Source of the DNA: Salticus scenicus
Lineage: Eukaryota > Arthropoda > Arachnida > Araneae > Salticidae
Length of the DNA stretch: 64,000 nucleotides
Assembly: GCA_963930645.1 (NCBI GenBank)
Contig: OZ005662.1
Span: 3,849,436-3,913,435 of the forward strand
Direction: 5' to 3'
The position numbers were made by a program, and so were the translations under genes. The notes under the pieces were generated by a model. It did no database searches. It worked only from the letters and a program-made list of their open reading frames with translations, and had not been told where the DNA came from. Below, in pieces: positions 10,861 through 20,366 of the stretch (positions within the stretch are counted from its first letter, which is position 1; each line of letters begins with the position of its first letter).

Positions 10861-10935
10861 GTATAATTATTTTTGTGTTTGAATGAAATAATATATTATT
10901 AATTAAATACATTCTTTTTTTTTTTTTTTTTTTAG

Positions 10936-11039
10936 AAAATGGTATATATATGTTCTTGTGGATTGGTCAAGCTATTAGTTCCAGTTGGTTGGAAAATGTT
11001 TTTGGTGTACAAAGTACTCATCAAGTTGATAAACAAAGG
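10936..11039 (+). CDS. Sec24CD: Sec24C/D-type COPII adaptor, gelsolin-like domain exon
   Basis: Follows a very long polypyrimidine tract ending in TTTAG. The first two bases complete a Glu codon with the base from the previous exon. The exon then reads NGIYMFLWIG, the hallmark ENG-(I/L)-Y-(M/L)-F-(L/V)-W-(I/V)-G strand of the gelsolin-like repeat in Sec23/Sec24, followed by LENVFGVQ and VDKQR. The donor is GTAATT at 11040, in phase 0. This is the most diagnostic exon in the window. Confidence 0.92.
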
Positions 11040-11860
11040 GTAATTACTCTATTAATATTTATTTGTAACTCATTATTACTTGAAATAGATTTTGTTTTAT
11101 GTTGTAAATTTCTTCATGTTATTTTGGTCTGAACAATGTAAATGTTACTAAGCCCATTGAGAAATATCGTAAATGCTGGATAAATAAAAAAACCTTTAAA
11201 AATCTGTATTCTACAAAGAATCAAGATTTTATTTTATTTATTTTAAAGCAAAATTAATTTGCCAAGTTTTTTATTTGGTACAGCTTGACATTGATTTAGG
11301 CTGCCTATGGATTTTCATAAGTAATACAGGCTTTCTCCATAGAATAACCTTAGTTTTGGCAGTCAAAACCCATGTTATTCTAAGGGGAAATTTGTTATAA
11401 GAATTTTTTTTTTTTTTTCAATTTTTCACATTTAGAAAATTTACAACCATCTTGTTTTCTGAAAATTATTTTTTAATGTTTTATTTTGAAACTATAAAAT
11501 GTGAGAAATAAACTAAAATTGTTTCATGCTTTAAAATTAAATATTTATATTTTAAAAAAAAGTAATTTTTAGAAAATGTGGACAAATTTAATGGTTTTGA
11601 ATTTTCAGAATTTGGAAATAGAATTTTAAGATACTTTTGGTAATCAGTAATTCTGTAAAGAAATTTCTGCATAGAATAACATGGAATTTGTTTGAAAATG
11701 AAGATATTGTAAGAGAAAGAAACAAGATTTTAAGATGTAATTTTATGCTATACTTCTTAACCCAAATACCAATATAATAATAAGATGTTTGAGACAAATA
11801 TATTAACATGTAACCATCATGTTTTATTTTTGACTGAAATAAAAATTTGTAGTATATATA

Positions 11861-12243
11861 CAGGGTTGCTACGGTACCTGGAAAACAGGGAAAACCTAGA
11901 AAACTCAGGGAATTTGTCTATTAAAAAACAGGGAAAACTCAGGGAATTTCAAAATGTATTGCAAAATCAGGGAAAATTTAGGGAATTTTGAAATTTTTTG
12001 ATAAAACATTGGAAAATTTTTTCATAATCAAATATTTTTTTTTAATTTTTAATGCTTTATAATTATAGTTTTTTTTTCTCCAAGTGTAGTAAGTTAATAA
12101 AATTAATAAACCCTAAATATGTTCAATTGACTTGTAAATATGTTAGATTCTAATGCTGCATGATTGCGTGTCATCTATTTCACTTCTAAAAGAGACAGGG
12201 AAAACTAATGGAAGGTTTTCTCTTGATTTGTGTAGCAACCCTG
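11861..12243. mobile_element. hAT-like MITE of the CAGGGTTGCTAC group
   Basis: The left end is CAGGGTTGCTACGGTACC and the right end, inverted, is CAGGGTTGCTACACAAATCA. Three iterations of CAGGGAAAA(C)CT(C)AGGGAATTT follow the left end. The flanks are TATATATA and ATATATAT, so a target duplication cannot be judged. It belongs with 10300-10723 and 49454-49770. No ORF. Confidence 0.6.
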
Positions 12244-12372
12244 ATATATATTTTTTTTATAAATCATTTATGATTAGTGATTTAAAAAATCTTAATTAAA
12301 ATATATAAATTCATTTCAAAATTGAAATTTGATAGTTTATTTTATCAAGGTCAGATATGCAATAATTGTATG

Positions 12373-12718
12373 CAAGGGTGCAGAATATGTCACCCAAACG
12401 AGGTACGGGGGACATTTCAGCTGCCTACGGAAACTTTGAATATTTTCTTAGGCAAAAATAAAGATGTAAGCCTAAATAAGAATTTGCTAAAAATAAATAA
12501 ATAAATAAAATTTGTAATACATAAAATATAATGTAACACCTGTATCTTTATGTTATAGTGTATACGTATTATCTTAAAAACACTTATTACGTAGAAGATA
12601 TGGCTTTATATGACAAAACAGATTATTACAATATTAAGAGAAATTCTGACAGTCAAAACAGGACTCTGAATGTGTTTGGGGGTAAATTTCAGAGATCCGA
12701 TCAGTTTTTGCACCCCTG
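12373..12718. mobile_element. hAT-like MITE with 8-bp target duplication
   Basis: The left end is CAAGGGTGCAGAATATGTC and the right end, inverted, is CAGGGGTGCAAAAACTGATC. The flanks are ATTGTATG (12365-12372) and ATTGTATA (12719-12726), matching at 7 of 8 positions. The terminal CA and 8-bp duplication fit the hAT superfamily. The TIR is only about 15 bp and there is no ORF. Confidence 0.6.
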
Positions 12719-13095
12719 ATTGTATATATATTTCATTTTTTATAATTGTTTATGTTTTACAAGCTATATTTTATTTTGACCTTTTTTATCTATTTAAATA
12801 TTAATGCCAATTAAATATTGCAATATACATGTATATAACTAAAATAAAAAATGGAGGTATTATTGTGGAAAGCCTTTATGGAATGAAGAGGAGTCTTTTT
12901 TGTCTTCTTTTTTTCAACCCTTTATTGACATTTTCTGTGTGTCATGGAAAATGACATGAAAACTGCCGTAAGACCGATTGCCAGTGTGGTTCACCATGGA
13001 CCCCGACGGGCCATTAGTGTATTCAGCAACAGTTACATGATGAAAAGGTTCTTAGTTTTTTGTGTTTTCAAGTTTTGTTTCACCAAATTCTTGAT

Positions 13096-13185
13096 TCCAG
13101 GGATGAAACTTTTCAGGGGCTATCTGTGAATTCAGAGTTTCTGGAAATGTTTGCTATCTCTGAATTTCATGTTAAATTATTTTGT
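13096..13185 (+). repeat. Short relative of the 21195-22041 repeat, insertion-free form
   Basis: CAGGGATGAAACTTTTCAGG, then GGGCTAT and TTTGCTATCTCTGAATTTCA match both edges of the repeat at 21195-22041, but the ~755 bp found between those edges is missing here. The match stops abruptly at 13185, where the inverted Penelope-like segment begins. This locus therefore looks like the target into which the Penelope-like element inserted. Confidence 0.55.
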
Positions 13186-13425
13186 GATCATCGGGTTCAT
13201 TACATATTAGAAATGCGTGATTAATATAGGAACAAATCGCATTGGTTTTATAACGGAATAGCATTTTACTATTGTAATGAATAATTTCGTTACTATTAGT
13301 TGGTTTGCAGTAGACAGTGGTTTTGATTTTATTGTCGGTATGTGTAATTGTAACATCAAGAAAATTAATTTGCTGGTTAGTTGCTTCTTCACACATATTA
13401 ATTGTGCATTTCTGATATGTAATGT
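13186..13425 (-). pseudogene. Penelope-like element, reverse transcriptase C-terminal part, inverted
   Basis: On the minus strand this encodes about 80 residues including EEATNQQINFLDVTITH, TTVYCKPTNSNEIIHYNS and SYINHAFLICNE. This is the conserved block just before the linker in Penelope-like reverse transcriptases (INFLDVTI...VYRKPT...). The catalytic RT motifs upstream are absent. In the intact protein this block directly precedes the DLKNELDLIK segment, which here starts at 13426 on the opposite strand. The two pieces are contiguous in element coordinates but opposed in orientation, with a repeated GATGATC at the break (minus 13192-13186 and plus 13426-13432). Confidence 0.8.
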
Positions 13426-14088
13426 GATGATCTTAAAAATGAACTAGACCTTATCAAAGTTTTTACTGAAAAAGCAGGATTCCCGGATAAAATTGTTAAT
13501 AAACTAATTAAAAATAAAATTAAAAATCTTGATAATATACCCAGCTTTCAAAAACCACCCCTAAAATTTACTTCTTCTATACCGTATGATCACAGAGCAT
13601 CCAATAAAATCAAAAATGTAGCAATTAAATATGGCGTAAATATCCCTATCAAACCTAATAGAAATATTTTCCAGTTGATCAGAAGCGATAAAGACCCCAT
13701 CCCCCCTTTAGAAACTGTAGGAACTTATGAAATACCGTTTACAAATCAAGACAATAAACCAGGATCTTATGTAAAAGTTACAAAAAGAAAAATTAAAACA
13801 AGAATTAATGAACACAAAAATGATATGAAAATGGGAAAATGTAACACAACCTTAGCCAAAATATTCAATAAACAAGACATTAAAATAGAATTTGATAAAG
13901 CCAGTAAAATTGCAAATTACGATTATTATTACTATGCGATGTTCAGAGAATCGATTGAAATTACAACCAATAGTGAGGCATGCAACAACAGCGGTGCAGT
14001 TGCCCCAGACCATGTATGGCGCCACCTTATGGTGAAAGAAGATCAAGATCAGTCAAGCTCAAGTCTTCCACAGAGGATGTCATTCTGA
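13426..14088 (+). pseudogene. Penelope-like element, linker and GIY-YIG endonuclease part
   Basis: An uninterrupted 220-codon frame without its own initiator. It contains the post-RT linker (NELDLIKVFTEKAGFPDKIV, then FTSSIPYDH and IKYGVNIPIKPNRN) and the Penelope-type GIY-YIG endonuclease. The GIY and YIG positions read GTY and SYV, so they are altered. The downstream RINEHKNDM (conserved Arg), IANYDYYYYAMFRESIEI (conserved Glu) and the terminal H-W segment are recognisable. Penelope-like elements use this nuclease with a reverse transcriptase for insertion. The frame is open but the element is 5'-incomplete and rearranged, so it is not functional on its own. Confidence 0.85.
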
Positions 14089-14093
14089 AGAGG

Positions 14094-14107
14094 GCCGGGT
14101 ACCCGGC
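14094..14107. repeat. Perfect GC-rich palindrome just after the Penelope ORF stop
   Basis: GCCGGGTACCCGGC is a perfect 14-base palindrome six bases after the TGA of the endonuclease frame. It stands out in an AT-rich region. It may form a hairpin at the 3' end of the element transcript, but that role is inference. Confidence 0.6.
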
Positions 14108-14284
14108 TGAAAAATTTAAACAATGACGCACAAAGTAATGTTTTAAGGTTTTATCTATGTTTATAATCAACTAATTCCTGTTTCTTCAAGGTTTATGTTG
14201 CACCCTAGTTTCTAATTATTGAGTTTAACTCTATTAAAACACAAACCTTAAACATTTATTTGTTAATTTATATCTATTTTGCAG

Positions 14285-14374
14285 ACTTCCTTACCTGAAT
14301 TAGATACTCCTTTATCAAAGAAAATAAATAATATTATTGAAGATTTAGAAAAAAGACGACAATTTTGTATGAGA
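14285..14374 (+). CDS. Sec24CD: Sec24C/D-type COPII adaptor, helical segment after the gelsolin repeat
   Basis: Thirty codons after a TTTTGCAG acceptor, ending at a consensus GTAAGT donor, phase 0 at both sides. The peptide includes TSLPELDTPLSKKINNIIED and LEKRRQFCMR, matching the LP-x-LD-(N/T)-x-(L/S)-S segment and basic helix that follow the gelsolin-like domain in Sec24. Length and phase agree with neighbouring exons, with no stops or shifts. Confidence 0.88.
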
Positions 14375-15186
14375 GTAAGTATTTAAATATTTATCTATTT
14401 ATGTTTTGTATATAGTGCTTTTTACCTGAAATGAAACTTATTTATTTGATTAATTATAATTAAATATATATATATTTGTGGAACAATTTAAGAAAACTGC
14501 ATTTTACTTTCTTTTTAATATTTATTCATCACACTTTTGCATGGGGGGAAAAAAGGAGCCAAATATGCAGAAAAAGTATAGGGAGGGGAAAATTTACGCA
14601 ATCACTAGTGTGAGAAAACAAAGAAAAAACACTAGCACCAGTTAGAATATGGCGTGGTAAAATAGATGGGAGTTAGCTAGCCTTGTTGATGATTCCAATG
14701 CCCTGATCGTTCTTCTTTCTGCTCTCCAGTGTCTTTAATTTGATATTTTTTGTGGATCAGTTTTGCTGTTTATTTATAGTTGTGATCGTTTTTTTTTTTT
14801 TTTTGTGTGTGTGTTTGTTTTTTTCCCTTTTCTTTTTTCCATGTAAAATTGCAGTGATTATGAGAATGTAATTAGTAGGATAATGTATAAGTAATAAAAA
14901 CAATAAGTGCCCATGCAGCAAATATAATCTTTTGCAATAATATTATTTAATTGAATATCAACTATCTATATGAATATCAACTAACTATTACTATCTTTCT
15001 TTTAATAATATAATTAATTTAATAATTGCACACTTTTAATAAATGTTGCATTAGGTGAAGGGGTGGGGAATTCCAGCAATTTATTTACCATTAGTGAGTG
15101 AAATTTTAAGCAGTGAAGAAATATACTAAAAACTTCCATATATGTTCACCATATTCCTTGTGTCTTTTAAATCTCAAATGTCGCAA

Positions 15187-15390
15187 TGCTTTCAGAGTTG
15201 GTAGACTGGAGATACCAAGTTTTAATTCAAATTGTGCTTCTCAGCCTAGCCATTTGAGTACTGTAAGGTTTTCTCTGAAACTTGTGTGTATATAAGCTAA
15301 GAACGCTTATAAAAATACCCTTGTAAGAGACATTTCACCAAAGCCTAGGACCCCTGTATAGTCAATCAGCCTTAACCCCAATAATAACCA
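15187..15390 (+). repeat. tRNA-derived SINE, body-only copy
   Basis: It follows the body of the window's main SINE family: GTAGACTGGAGATACC near the head, CAGCCTAGCCATTTGAG, TTTTCTCTGAAACTTG, AGCCTAGGACCCCTGTATAG and GTCAATCAGCCTTAACCCC. The tRNA-like head with a B box is degraded. Better copies are at 37611-37852, 39355-39590 and 45113-45341. Confidence 0.6.
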
Positions 15391-15779
15391 AATGCAGCAA
15401 GGTAAACATGATACAGAATGGAAATGTTTATCCAGAATAATAATGTTAACAGTTTAATTTTTTTTTCAGTTAATTAAAGGGGTGGGGGGGAGGGGGGACC
15501 ACTAAGAAAAATTAAATTTAAGCTTAAATTTCAACAAAATTGAAGAAAACTGATGATATATTTAAAGAAAAGAAAATCTTCTTGACAACTAAATGTCTTT
15601 GTATATTATTTATTTATTTTAGGATAAATAAAATCACACATATTTAAAAATGTACAAATATTTTGCACTTTTATGGATATACACAAATAATATAAATTTT
15701 CCTAAGAAATAAAAAGGAATCAACTTTTAAGTAAGTCTTAATTTCCTATAATTATTTCCTATATAAATATTTCCTATAA

Positions 15780-15960
15780 TGCACAGAATTTCATATAAAT
15801 TTATATGCAGTTGAACCTTGATTTAAATTAGTACTTATCAACTTTTAGTGAAAATTGCTCAACAGGTGGAGTTTTCATAATTTTTAATATGACTGTATAG
15901 GACAAAATTTTATATAAATGAATGAGATTTATTTTTACCACCATTGTGAAATTAAAAAGA
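15780..15960 (+). repeat. Fragment of the hairpin-ended family
   Basis: ACAGAATTTCATATAAAT, GCAGTTGAACCTTGATTTAAA and GTATAGGACAAAATTTTAT align in order with 41250-41400 (ACAGAATTTCATACAAATTG, TAGTTGCACCTTGACATAAA, ATATAGGACAAAATTTTG). Both hairpin ends are missing. Confidence 0.5.
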
Positions 15961-16169
15961 ATTATTAATAATAGAAATAGTCAACTGTGAGAAAGATTTT
16001 GTACATATACAAGCATCATTTACACTCCTAAATTGTTAATCTTCAATATAAAAATTTTCTAGATAAAAAAAAGAACTTATCAATGACTTTATAACAAATG
16101 TTTGGAAAATGGATCTGTGATGTCTTAATACAAAGTTGTTGTTGTTTTTATTATTCTTAATGAAATAAT

Positions 16170-17231
16170 CTGGTGTGTCACTCACACAACTTTCTCTTAC
16201 CCTGAAATTTAATACTATAAATACAAGTTGCAGATTAATAGGTAAGATAACAAGTACTGTTATGTAAACCTATGTTAAACAATTCATATTAGGCTTCTGA
16301 AGAGTTTTATATGATAATTAGTTCTGTGTGAGGGGGGGCTACCGCCCCCCCCCTCAACCCCCCATTTCATTAATGCACCTACATTTATATAGAATTTAAT
16401 TCGGTTATTAAAAAATAATTCTCTTTTTAAAAAATAATTTATTAAAATTATTGTTTAAAAAAATTATCTTTTATGATAAGGCAGACGATTTCCATATTAT
16501 AGAAGTAGTATAATACCAAATATCCAAAAAAAGTCCATTTTATTCTCAATATTTAAAAAAAAAAAAAAAAAAAATTATTTTTTATTTTTTATTTAAAAAA
16601 TTTAATTTTTTTTTTCATTAAAAGTAAAAAAAAAAAATGATAACTTTGCTTTAAATTATCGCAGATTGATGGTTCAACCATTCATTTTAAAGGTATTGGC
16701 GAGCTCTTTTGAAAGATACCCATCATGAAAATTTACTCCCCTCGAGGGGGGACTTCCCCCCCACGGGGGAGGCGAGGCTCCTACATACACAAAAAATTTT
16801 TCCCAGTTAACTGTCTCTATTACAAAAAATATGTATTCGTTTCATTTGGTTTAGTGCAGTCTATAGACGTTAAACTCTACTTTCCTGCAATTTCCCCCAT
16901 AGACGTAATGTATTAGAATTCTCTTGATTGTCCCTGTACACGAACCATTTGCTTGATCTTAACGAAAAGCTTACTGTAGCATCCCTATATGATACACATT
17001 TAGAATACCAAGTTTGAACTTTCTGCCATAATTTGTTTTTGAGATATGCTGATAACAGACAGACACACACACACGCACAGACTCACACACAGACACACAC
17101 ACATAGACCATTTGCTAAAAACATGATTTTCGTATTCAGGGGACCTCAAAACGTGTAAATATAACAAAATCTCGCATTCGAAAATTTGACCCCAAAACAA
17201 TACTTTCTCTACCTTATGGGTAAGAGAAAGT
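16170..17231 (-). mobile_element. Full-length hairpin-ended element of unassigned class, copy B
   Basis: Read on the minus strand, it starts with ACTTTCTCTTACC, a short loop and GGTAGAGAAAG (a head hairpin at 17203-17230). It continues with TATTG, a CACGTTTTGAGGTCCCCTGA block, a GTGTGTGTCTGTG tract, CATATCTCAAAAAC and the GAGGCGAGCCTCC-adjacent block shared with 41460-41560. It ends with GGTAAGAGAAAG (minus of 16190-16201), a GTGTG/CACAC hairpin and CACACCAG. The tail arm is the exact inverse of the head's outer arm over 12 bp. No ORF of note. Same layout as 29568-30321 and 32426-33442, whose arm sequences differ. Confidence 0.65.
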
Positions 17232-18229
17232 AAATATATATATATATCTCCTCGGATGACAGTATAAAATTGACTTTCTTTCAGCATACTTCTCTTATAT
17301 GAAAATCATCTGCATTCACAAGGTTGGGAAATTTTTAGAAGTGTTCACCAGCCAACACTATATGACAATCAATAATCTTAGCAATAAAATTTACTCAAAT
17401 GTAAGGTTAATTGACCATTTAGTAGAATTCCTTCAAGTTTCCAAAGCATCATTTCTCAAAATACAGTGTTCAATATATAATAATAACAACTTAAAAGGTA
17501 ATAAAATCTAAAGTAATTATCAATTTAAGCACTGTTCTAGAGGTGATTGTGTTCAAAGGCTGATTTCAAGGGTTTCAATCTAATCTATTTATATTTTCAT
17601 ATTTCCTACAAAGATGTCATTTTTCATTCAGGTGATATGGGAATGAATTATATATTTTTATTGAATGACTGACACAGGATACAAAAAGATTGAAGACTCC
17701 TGGTCTAAATAATTTGAGCATCATTTGATATTCCAGGTTTATTTATTTTATTTTATGTATTTATTGTTTGGAAGTTCTAATTTTCAGGGTTTTTACTTTT
17801 GAGTCACAATCCACCCCTGTTTACCTGATTTCAGGTATTTATTTCATTTTCAGTACTAGAATTACAGTTTTTCTGATGGTTAAATTCATAAAATATGACT
17901 AAAATATCAATTTCATATGACTGCTAAACCTAATTAAAATTAATATTTTTCATAATGAGAAGATTGGGACCTCCTTTACAACAAATTATATTTTCTGTCT
18001 CCACATGAAAACTTTTACTAACTAAATTTTTTTTTTTTTTTTTTTTCATGAATTTACAACCACCCCTGTTATCCATACTATTTTTAGCCATTTTATTATG
18101 TTGAATATCGGCAACAAAACTTAATGACATAAAATCCACTGCATTTATCATGGAAAATAATTTTGATAAATAATAATTTTAATAAATAATTTGTACTACA
18201 TGAATTTGTCTAGGAAAATATAAAAAAAA

Positions 18230-18630
18230 GTTCATTTCAAAAAATTTTGGAGTGGAAGGCTGATTTTTTATACCAACTATGTGAAAAATACCAGAGCCGG
18301 GAATCGAACCCGGGCCTTCCGCTTTACGCGCGGATGCTCAAACCATCAAGCTGCCCTGGCTGATTACCAGCTAGGCATTTCTCACATAACATTCGTTGGC
18401 AAAGTCACCGAGTCTGCAAACACAGCTGTATCAAGTGACATTATTAATCATGACACAACTCCAATTTTTCACATAGTTGGTATAAAAAATCAGCACAAAA
18501 AAAAAATCAGCCTTCCACTCCATAATTTTCTGAAAAAGCGGAATGTCTGGGTTCGATTTCCGGCTCTGGTATTTTTCTCATAGTTGGTATAAAAAATCAG
18601 CCTTCCACTCCATAATTTTCTGAAATGAAC
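18230..18630. mobile_element. Inverted pair of tRNA-like SINE copies (foldback unit)
   Basis: The left arm (18230-18305) contains TTCATTTCA, TTTTGGAGTGGAAGGCTGA, TTATACCAACTATG and TACCAGAGCCGGG. The right arm (18548-18630) is its inverse, through CCGGCTCTGGTA, CATAGTTGGTATAA, TCAGCCTTCCACTCC and TGAAATGAAC. A second partial right arm lies at 18468-18533. The left copy carries a complete tRNA-like cloverleaf (18289-18360) and the right copy only its T-arm half. A related single copy is at 35753-35925. The structure suggests two SINE-type units inserted head to head, or a foldback element that captured a tRNA. Confidence 0.65.
18289..18360 (-). tRNA. tRNA-like cloverleaf inside a repeat, anticodon position GTA, probably not a functional tRNA
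   Basis: Reading the minus strand from 18360, 72 bases fold as a full cloverleaf. The 7-bp acceptor stem is GCCAGGG with CTCTGGT (two G-U pairs), the D arm is GCT/AGC, and the 5-bp anticodon stem is TCCGC/GCGGA around the loop GCGTAAA. The 5-bp T stem is CCGGG/CCCGG around TTCGATT, with discriminator A. The loop has C instead of the nearly universal U at position 33, and the sequence is embedded in a dispersed repeat, with a broken relative near 35807. A tRNA-derived SINE head is therefore more likely than a working tRNA-Tyr gene. The internal A and B boxes look usable by RNA polymerase III. Confidence 0.5.
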
Positions 18631-18823
18631 TTTCAGGCTTGATGAATAAATTTCTAAATTAAATATAGAAAAAAGTTTTGTGATGGATTGTAAATACTAG
18701 TTTTCTGGTTAACAGTTTTTTTTTTTTTTTCTGCTTTTCCTAATATTTCATTAAGTTTTGCATAATGTTATTATTATTTTATATTATTGGATTTTTTTAA
18801 TATATTTCTTCTTCTCTTTTTAG

Positions 18824-18961
18824 CTGCGAGTGTTGATTCAAGGTGACAAAATGGAATCTGTTTTCAGACAATTTTTAGTTGAAGATAGAGGTGTGGATGG
18901 AAGCCCATCTTATGTGGATTTTCTTTGTCACCTTCATCGAGAAATCTCAAAAAACTTGTAA
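18824..18961 (+). CDS. Sec24CD: Sec24C/D-type COPII adaptor, C-terminal exon with stop
   Basis: Last coding exon, 45 residues plus TAA. It encodes LRVLIQGDKMESVFRQFLVE, then DRGVDGSPSYVDFLCHLHRE and ISKNL. The FLVED-(K/R)-G...SYVDFLC-x-(V/L)H-(K/R)EI ending is what I recall for the metazoan Sec24C/D branch rather than Sec24A/B. The acceptor is a pyrimidine-rich TTTTTAG. The five visible exons give about 174 codons with no stop or frameshift, so the gene appears intact. The product is cytosolic, pairs with Sec23 and binds ER export signals of cargo proteins. Confidence 0.9.
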   Translation: MRVLIQGDKMESVFRQFLVEDRGVDGSPSYVDFLCHLHREISKNL

Positions 18962-19059
18962 AAATTTAGCATTTTAAGACTCAAAATTTTGTATTTGCAT
19001 TAGACAGTTTTTTTAAGTACTGCCAAATCAGAATCTTCAATATTCATAAAAAGGAGAAG

Positions 19060-19065
19060 AATAAA
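19060..19065 (+). promoter_or_regulatory. First AATAAA after the Sec24 stop
   Basis: AATAAA lies 99 bases after the TAA at 18961, in plain AT-rich sequence before the MITE at 19519. It is the nearest canonical polyadenylation signal. In DNA this AT-rich such hexamers are frequent, and others follow (for example near 20792), so the 3' end is a guess. Confidence 0.3.
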
Positions 19066-19518
19066 AACTAATGAACAGTTATTATCTGAAATGTTTGGTA
19101 AAATATATCTGATGTAAAATCTCAATTATCCAATCTCAAATACACTAATGTAATTGAGAATGTTAGAAAATATAGAAATTATTAAAACTATAATCAAATT
19201 GTTAAGTTTTTATAAGACTAGAGTTTTATCTTTTTAAAAATAACTGTAAATTTTTATTACAATCAAATGGTAATTTACATATGTAGAGTTTCATGACCTT
19301 GTCTAATAGTTAAGGCATTCATTGGTAGTTGAGAGACTATGTTCTGTAACTTCTCTAAAGTTTAACATTCAAAATGGTTTTTATTAGTGTATGTCTAAGA
19401 ATGATTTTTATAATAGTGGTGAAGGTTATTTTATTTTTATTAAAGAATAATTTGAAATAGAGAAACATCACCATTAAAAAAAAAACACATTACTTTCTGT
19501 GAAAAAAAAAAACATATA

Positions 19519-19935
19519 GGGTAAGTGCACCAGTGATTGACACTTTTAGAGCAGTCTCTGATATTTTTTTATGTTCTAGTTATCAGAAAATATTTTTAGA
19601 ATTCTTAAGTTAGTACATAGGGTATGAAAGACATTCAGAATCACATATATGTTAAAATATATGCATTTGATAACAATTATTATTATTATTATTTTATGAA
19701 TTTTTATTTGACATGTTCCACTAATTGACACTGCCAGTTTTTCATTTTATCAGTCATTGGCCCCCTATGCTCCAGAGTTTGACACTGCTAGTTATTCATT
19801 TAACCAGTTATTAGCACCCTATGCTCCAGTGTTTGACATAAAATGTTAAAATTCTTATATGTAAAATATGATTTTATTATTTTTCTTATTTATTAATTAT
19901 TTCGGGATACATGTCAATTACTGGAGCACCTACCC
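19519..19935. mobile_element. TA-flanked MITE whose interior repeats its own end motif
   Basis: The left end is GGGTAAGTGCACCAGTGATT and the right end, inverted, is GGGTAGGTGCTCCAGTAATT, each followed by GACA. TA lies outside both ends (19517-19518 and 19936-19937), as in mariner-type elements. Inside, the phrase (C)TCCA(G)N(N)TTTGACACTG recurs, with two tandem ~54 bp units starting at 19727 and 19781 and a partial third at 19834. No ORF. Confidence 0.65.
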
Positions 19936-20227
19936 TACAGTAGAAAAGATTATTTTTATGTGATTTGCCAAGACCAAAATTTCTTCTGAGTAAAAATATT
20001 TGTAAATTCGAAAAGAATGTTTTATGTTGTTTAAAATGAATTCCATGTAAAACACAATAGAGAAATGTAATAATATATTAATTTTGAACATTAAATTATT
20101 ATTATTTTTATTTAAAACAGTATATATGAAATTATATTCCTCCAATACTTTACATTGCCACAATATTTTTTTAAAGGGGAGTTATTGTAGAAATCCATGT
20201 CATATATATATCCTTCATTTTAATTAT

Positions 20228-20360
20228 TGAAGCCCCACAAGTGGTTGAAAAGTTCTGCTCTCTAAGCTAATAGATGAAAAATTCTAAGTTGAATCCCGTG
20301 TCACACTCACTAAATTAGCTGTTCAGAGTTTCCCCACGGTTTTCTCCGAAATTCACATAC
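20228..20360 (+). repeat. tRNA-derived SINE, 5' half
   Basis: GTTCTGCTCTCTAAGCTAATAG, a B-box-like GTTGAATCCC, then TTAGCTGTTCAGAGTTTCCC and GGTTTTCTCCGAAATTCAC match the head and first half of the SINE at 39355-39590. The distal AGGATCCTAGTGCAGTCAATC part is missing. Confidence 0.5.
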
Positions 20361-20366
20361 ATACAG

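Larger units (their letters stand above)
7103..10935 (+). other. Sec24 intron, 3.8 kb
   Basis: Bounded by GT at 7103 and a long T tract ending in TAG at 10935. It contains a partial head of the hairpin-ended family (7322-7620), the second tRNA-like repeat unit (7780-8430), a minus-strand partial copy of the hairpin-ended family (8309-8780), and an older repeat related to 25255-25690 that is split by a MITE (10300-10723). No further exons were recognised. Confidence 0.7.
11040..14284 (+). other. Sec24 intron, 3.2 kb
   Basis: Bounded by GT at 11040 and GCAG at 14284. It contains two hAT-like MITEs (11861-12243 and 12373-12718), a fragment of the repeat at 21195-22041 (13096-13185), and a rearranged Penelope-like element (13186-14150). 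The rest is AT-rich sequence, including a block at 11330-11700 with TTTTCACATTTAGAAAATTTACAACC that weakly resembles the MITE at 2185-2557. Confidence 0.75.
14375..18823 (+). other. Sec24 intron, 4.4 kb
   Basis: Bounded by GTAAGT at 14375 and TTTTTAG at 18823. It contains a SINE (15187-15390), a fragment and a full-length minus copy of the hairpin-ended family (15780-15960 and 16170-17231), and an inverted pair of tRNA-like SINE copies (18230-18630). Between 17240 and 18229 I see only AT-rich sequence and two CCACCCCTG motifs (17812 and 18060) that resemble right ends of hAT-like elements without partners. Confidence 0.7.

Noticed and set aside
16736..16775. GC-rich CCCCTCGAGGGGG-type palindrome as a regulatory site
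   Set aside because: The same block is present at 41475-41515 at the same internal position of the hairpin-ended family, so it is part of the repeat.
17812..18068. Pair of CCACCCCTG motifs as ends of one hAT-like element
   Set aside because: Both are in the same orientation, so they cannot be the two ends of one TIR element.
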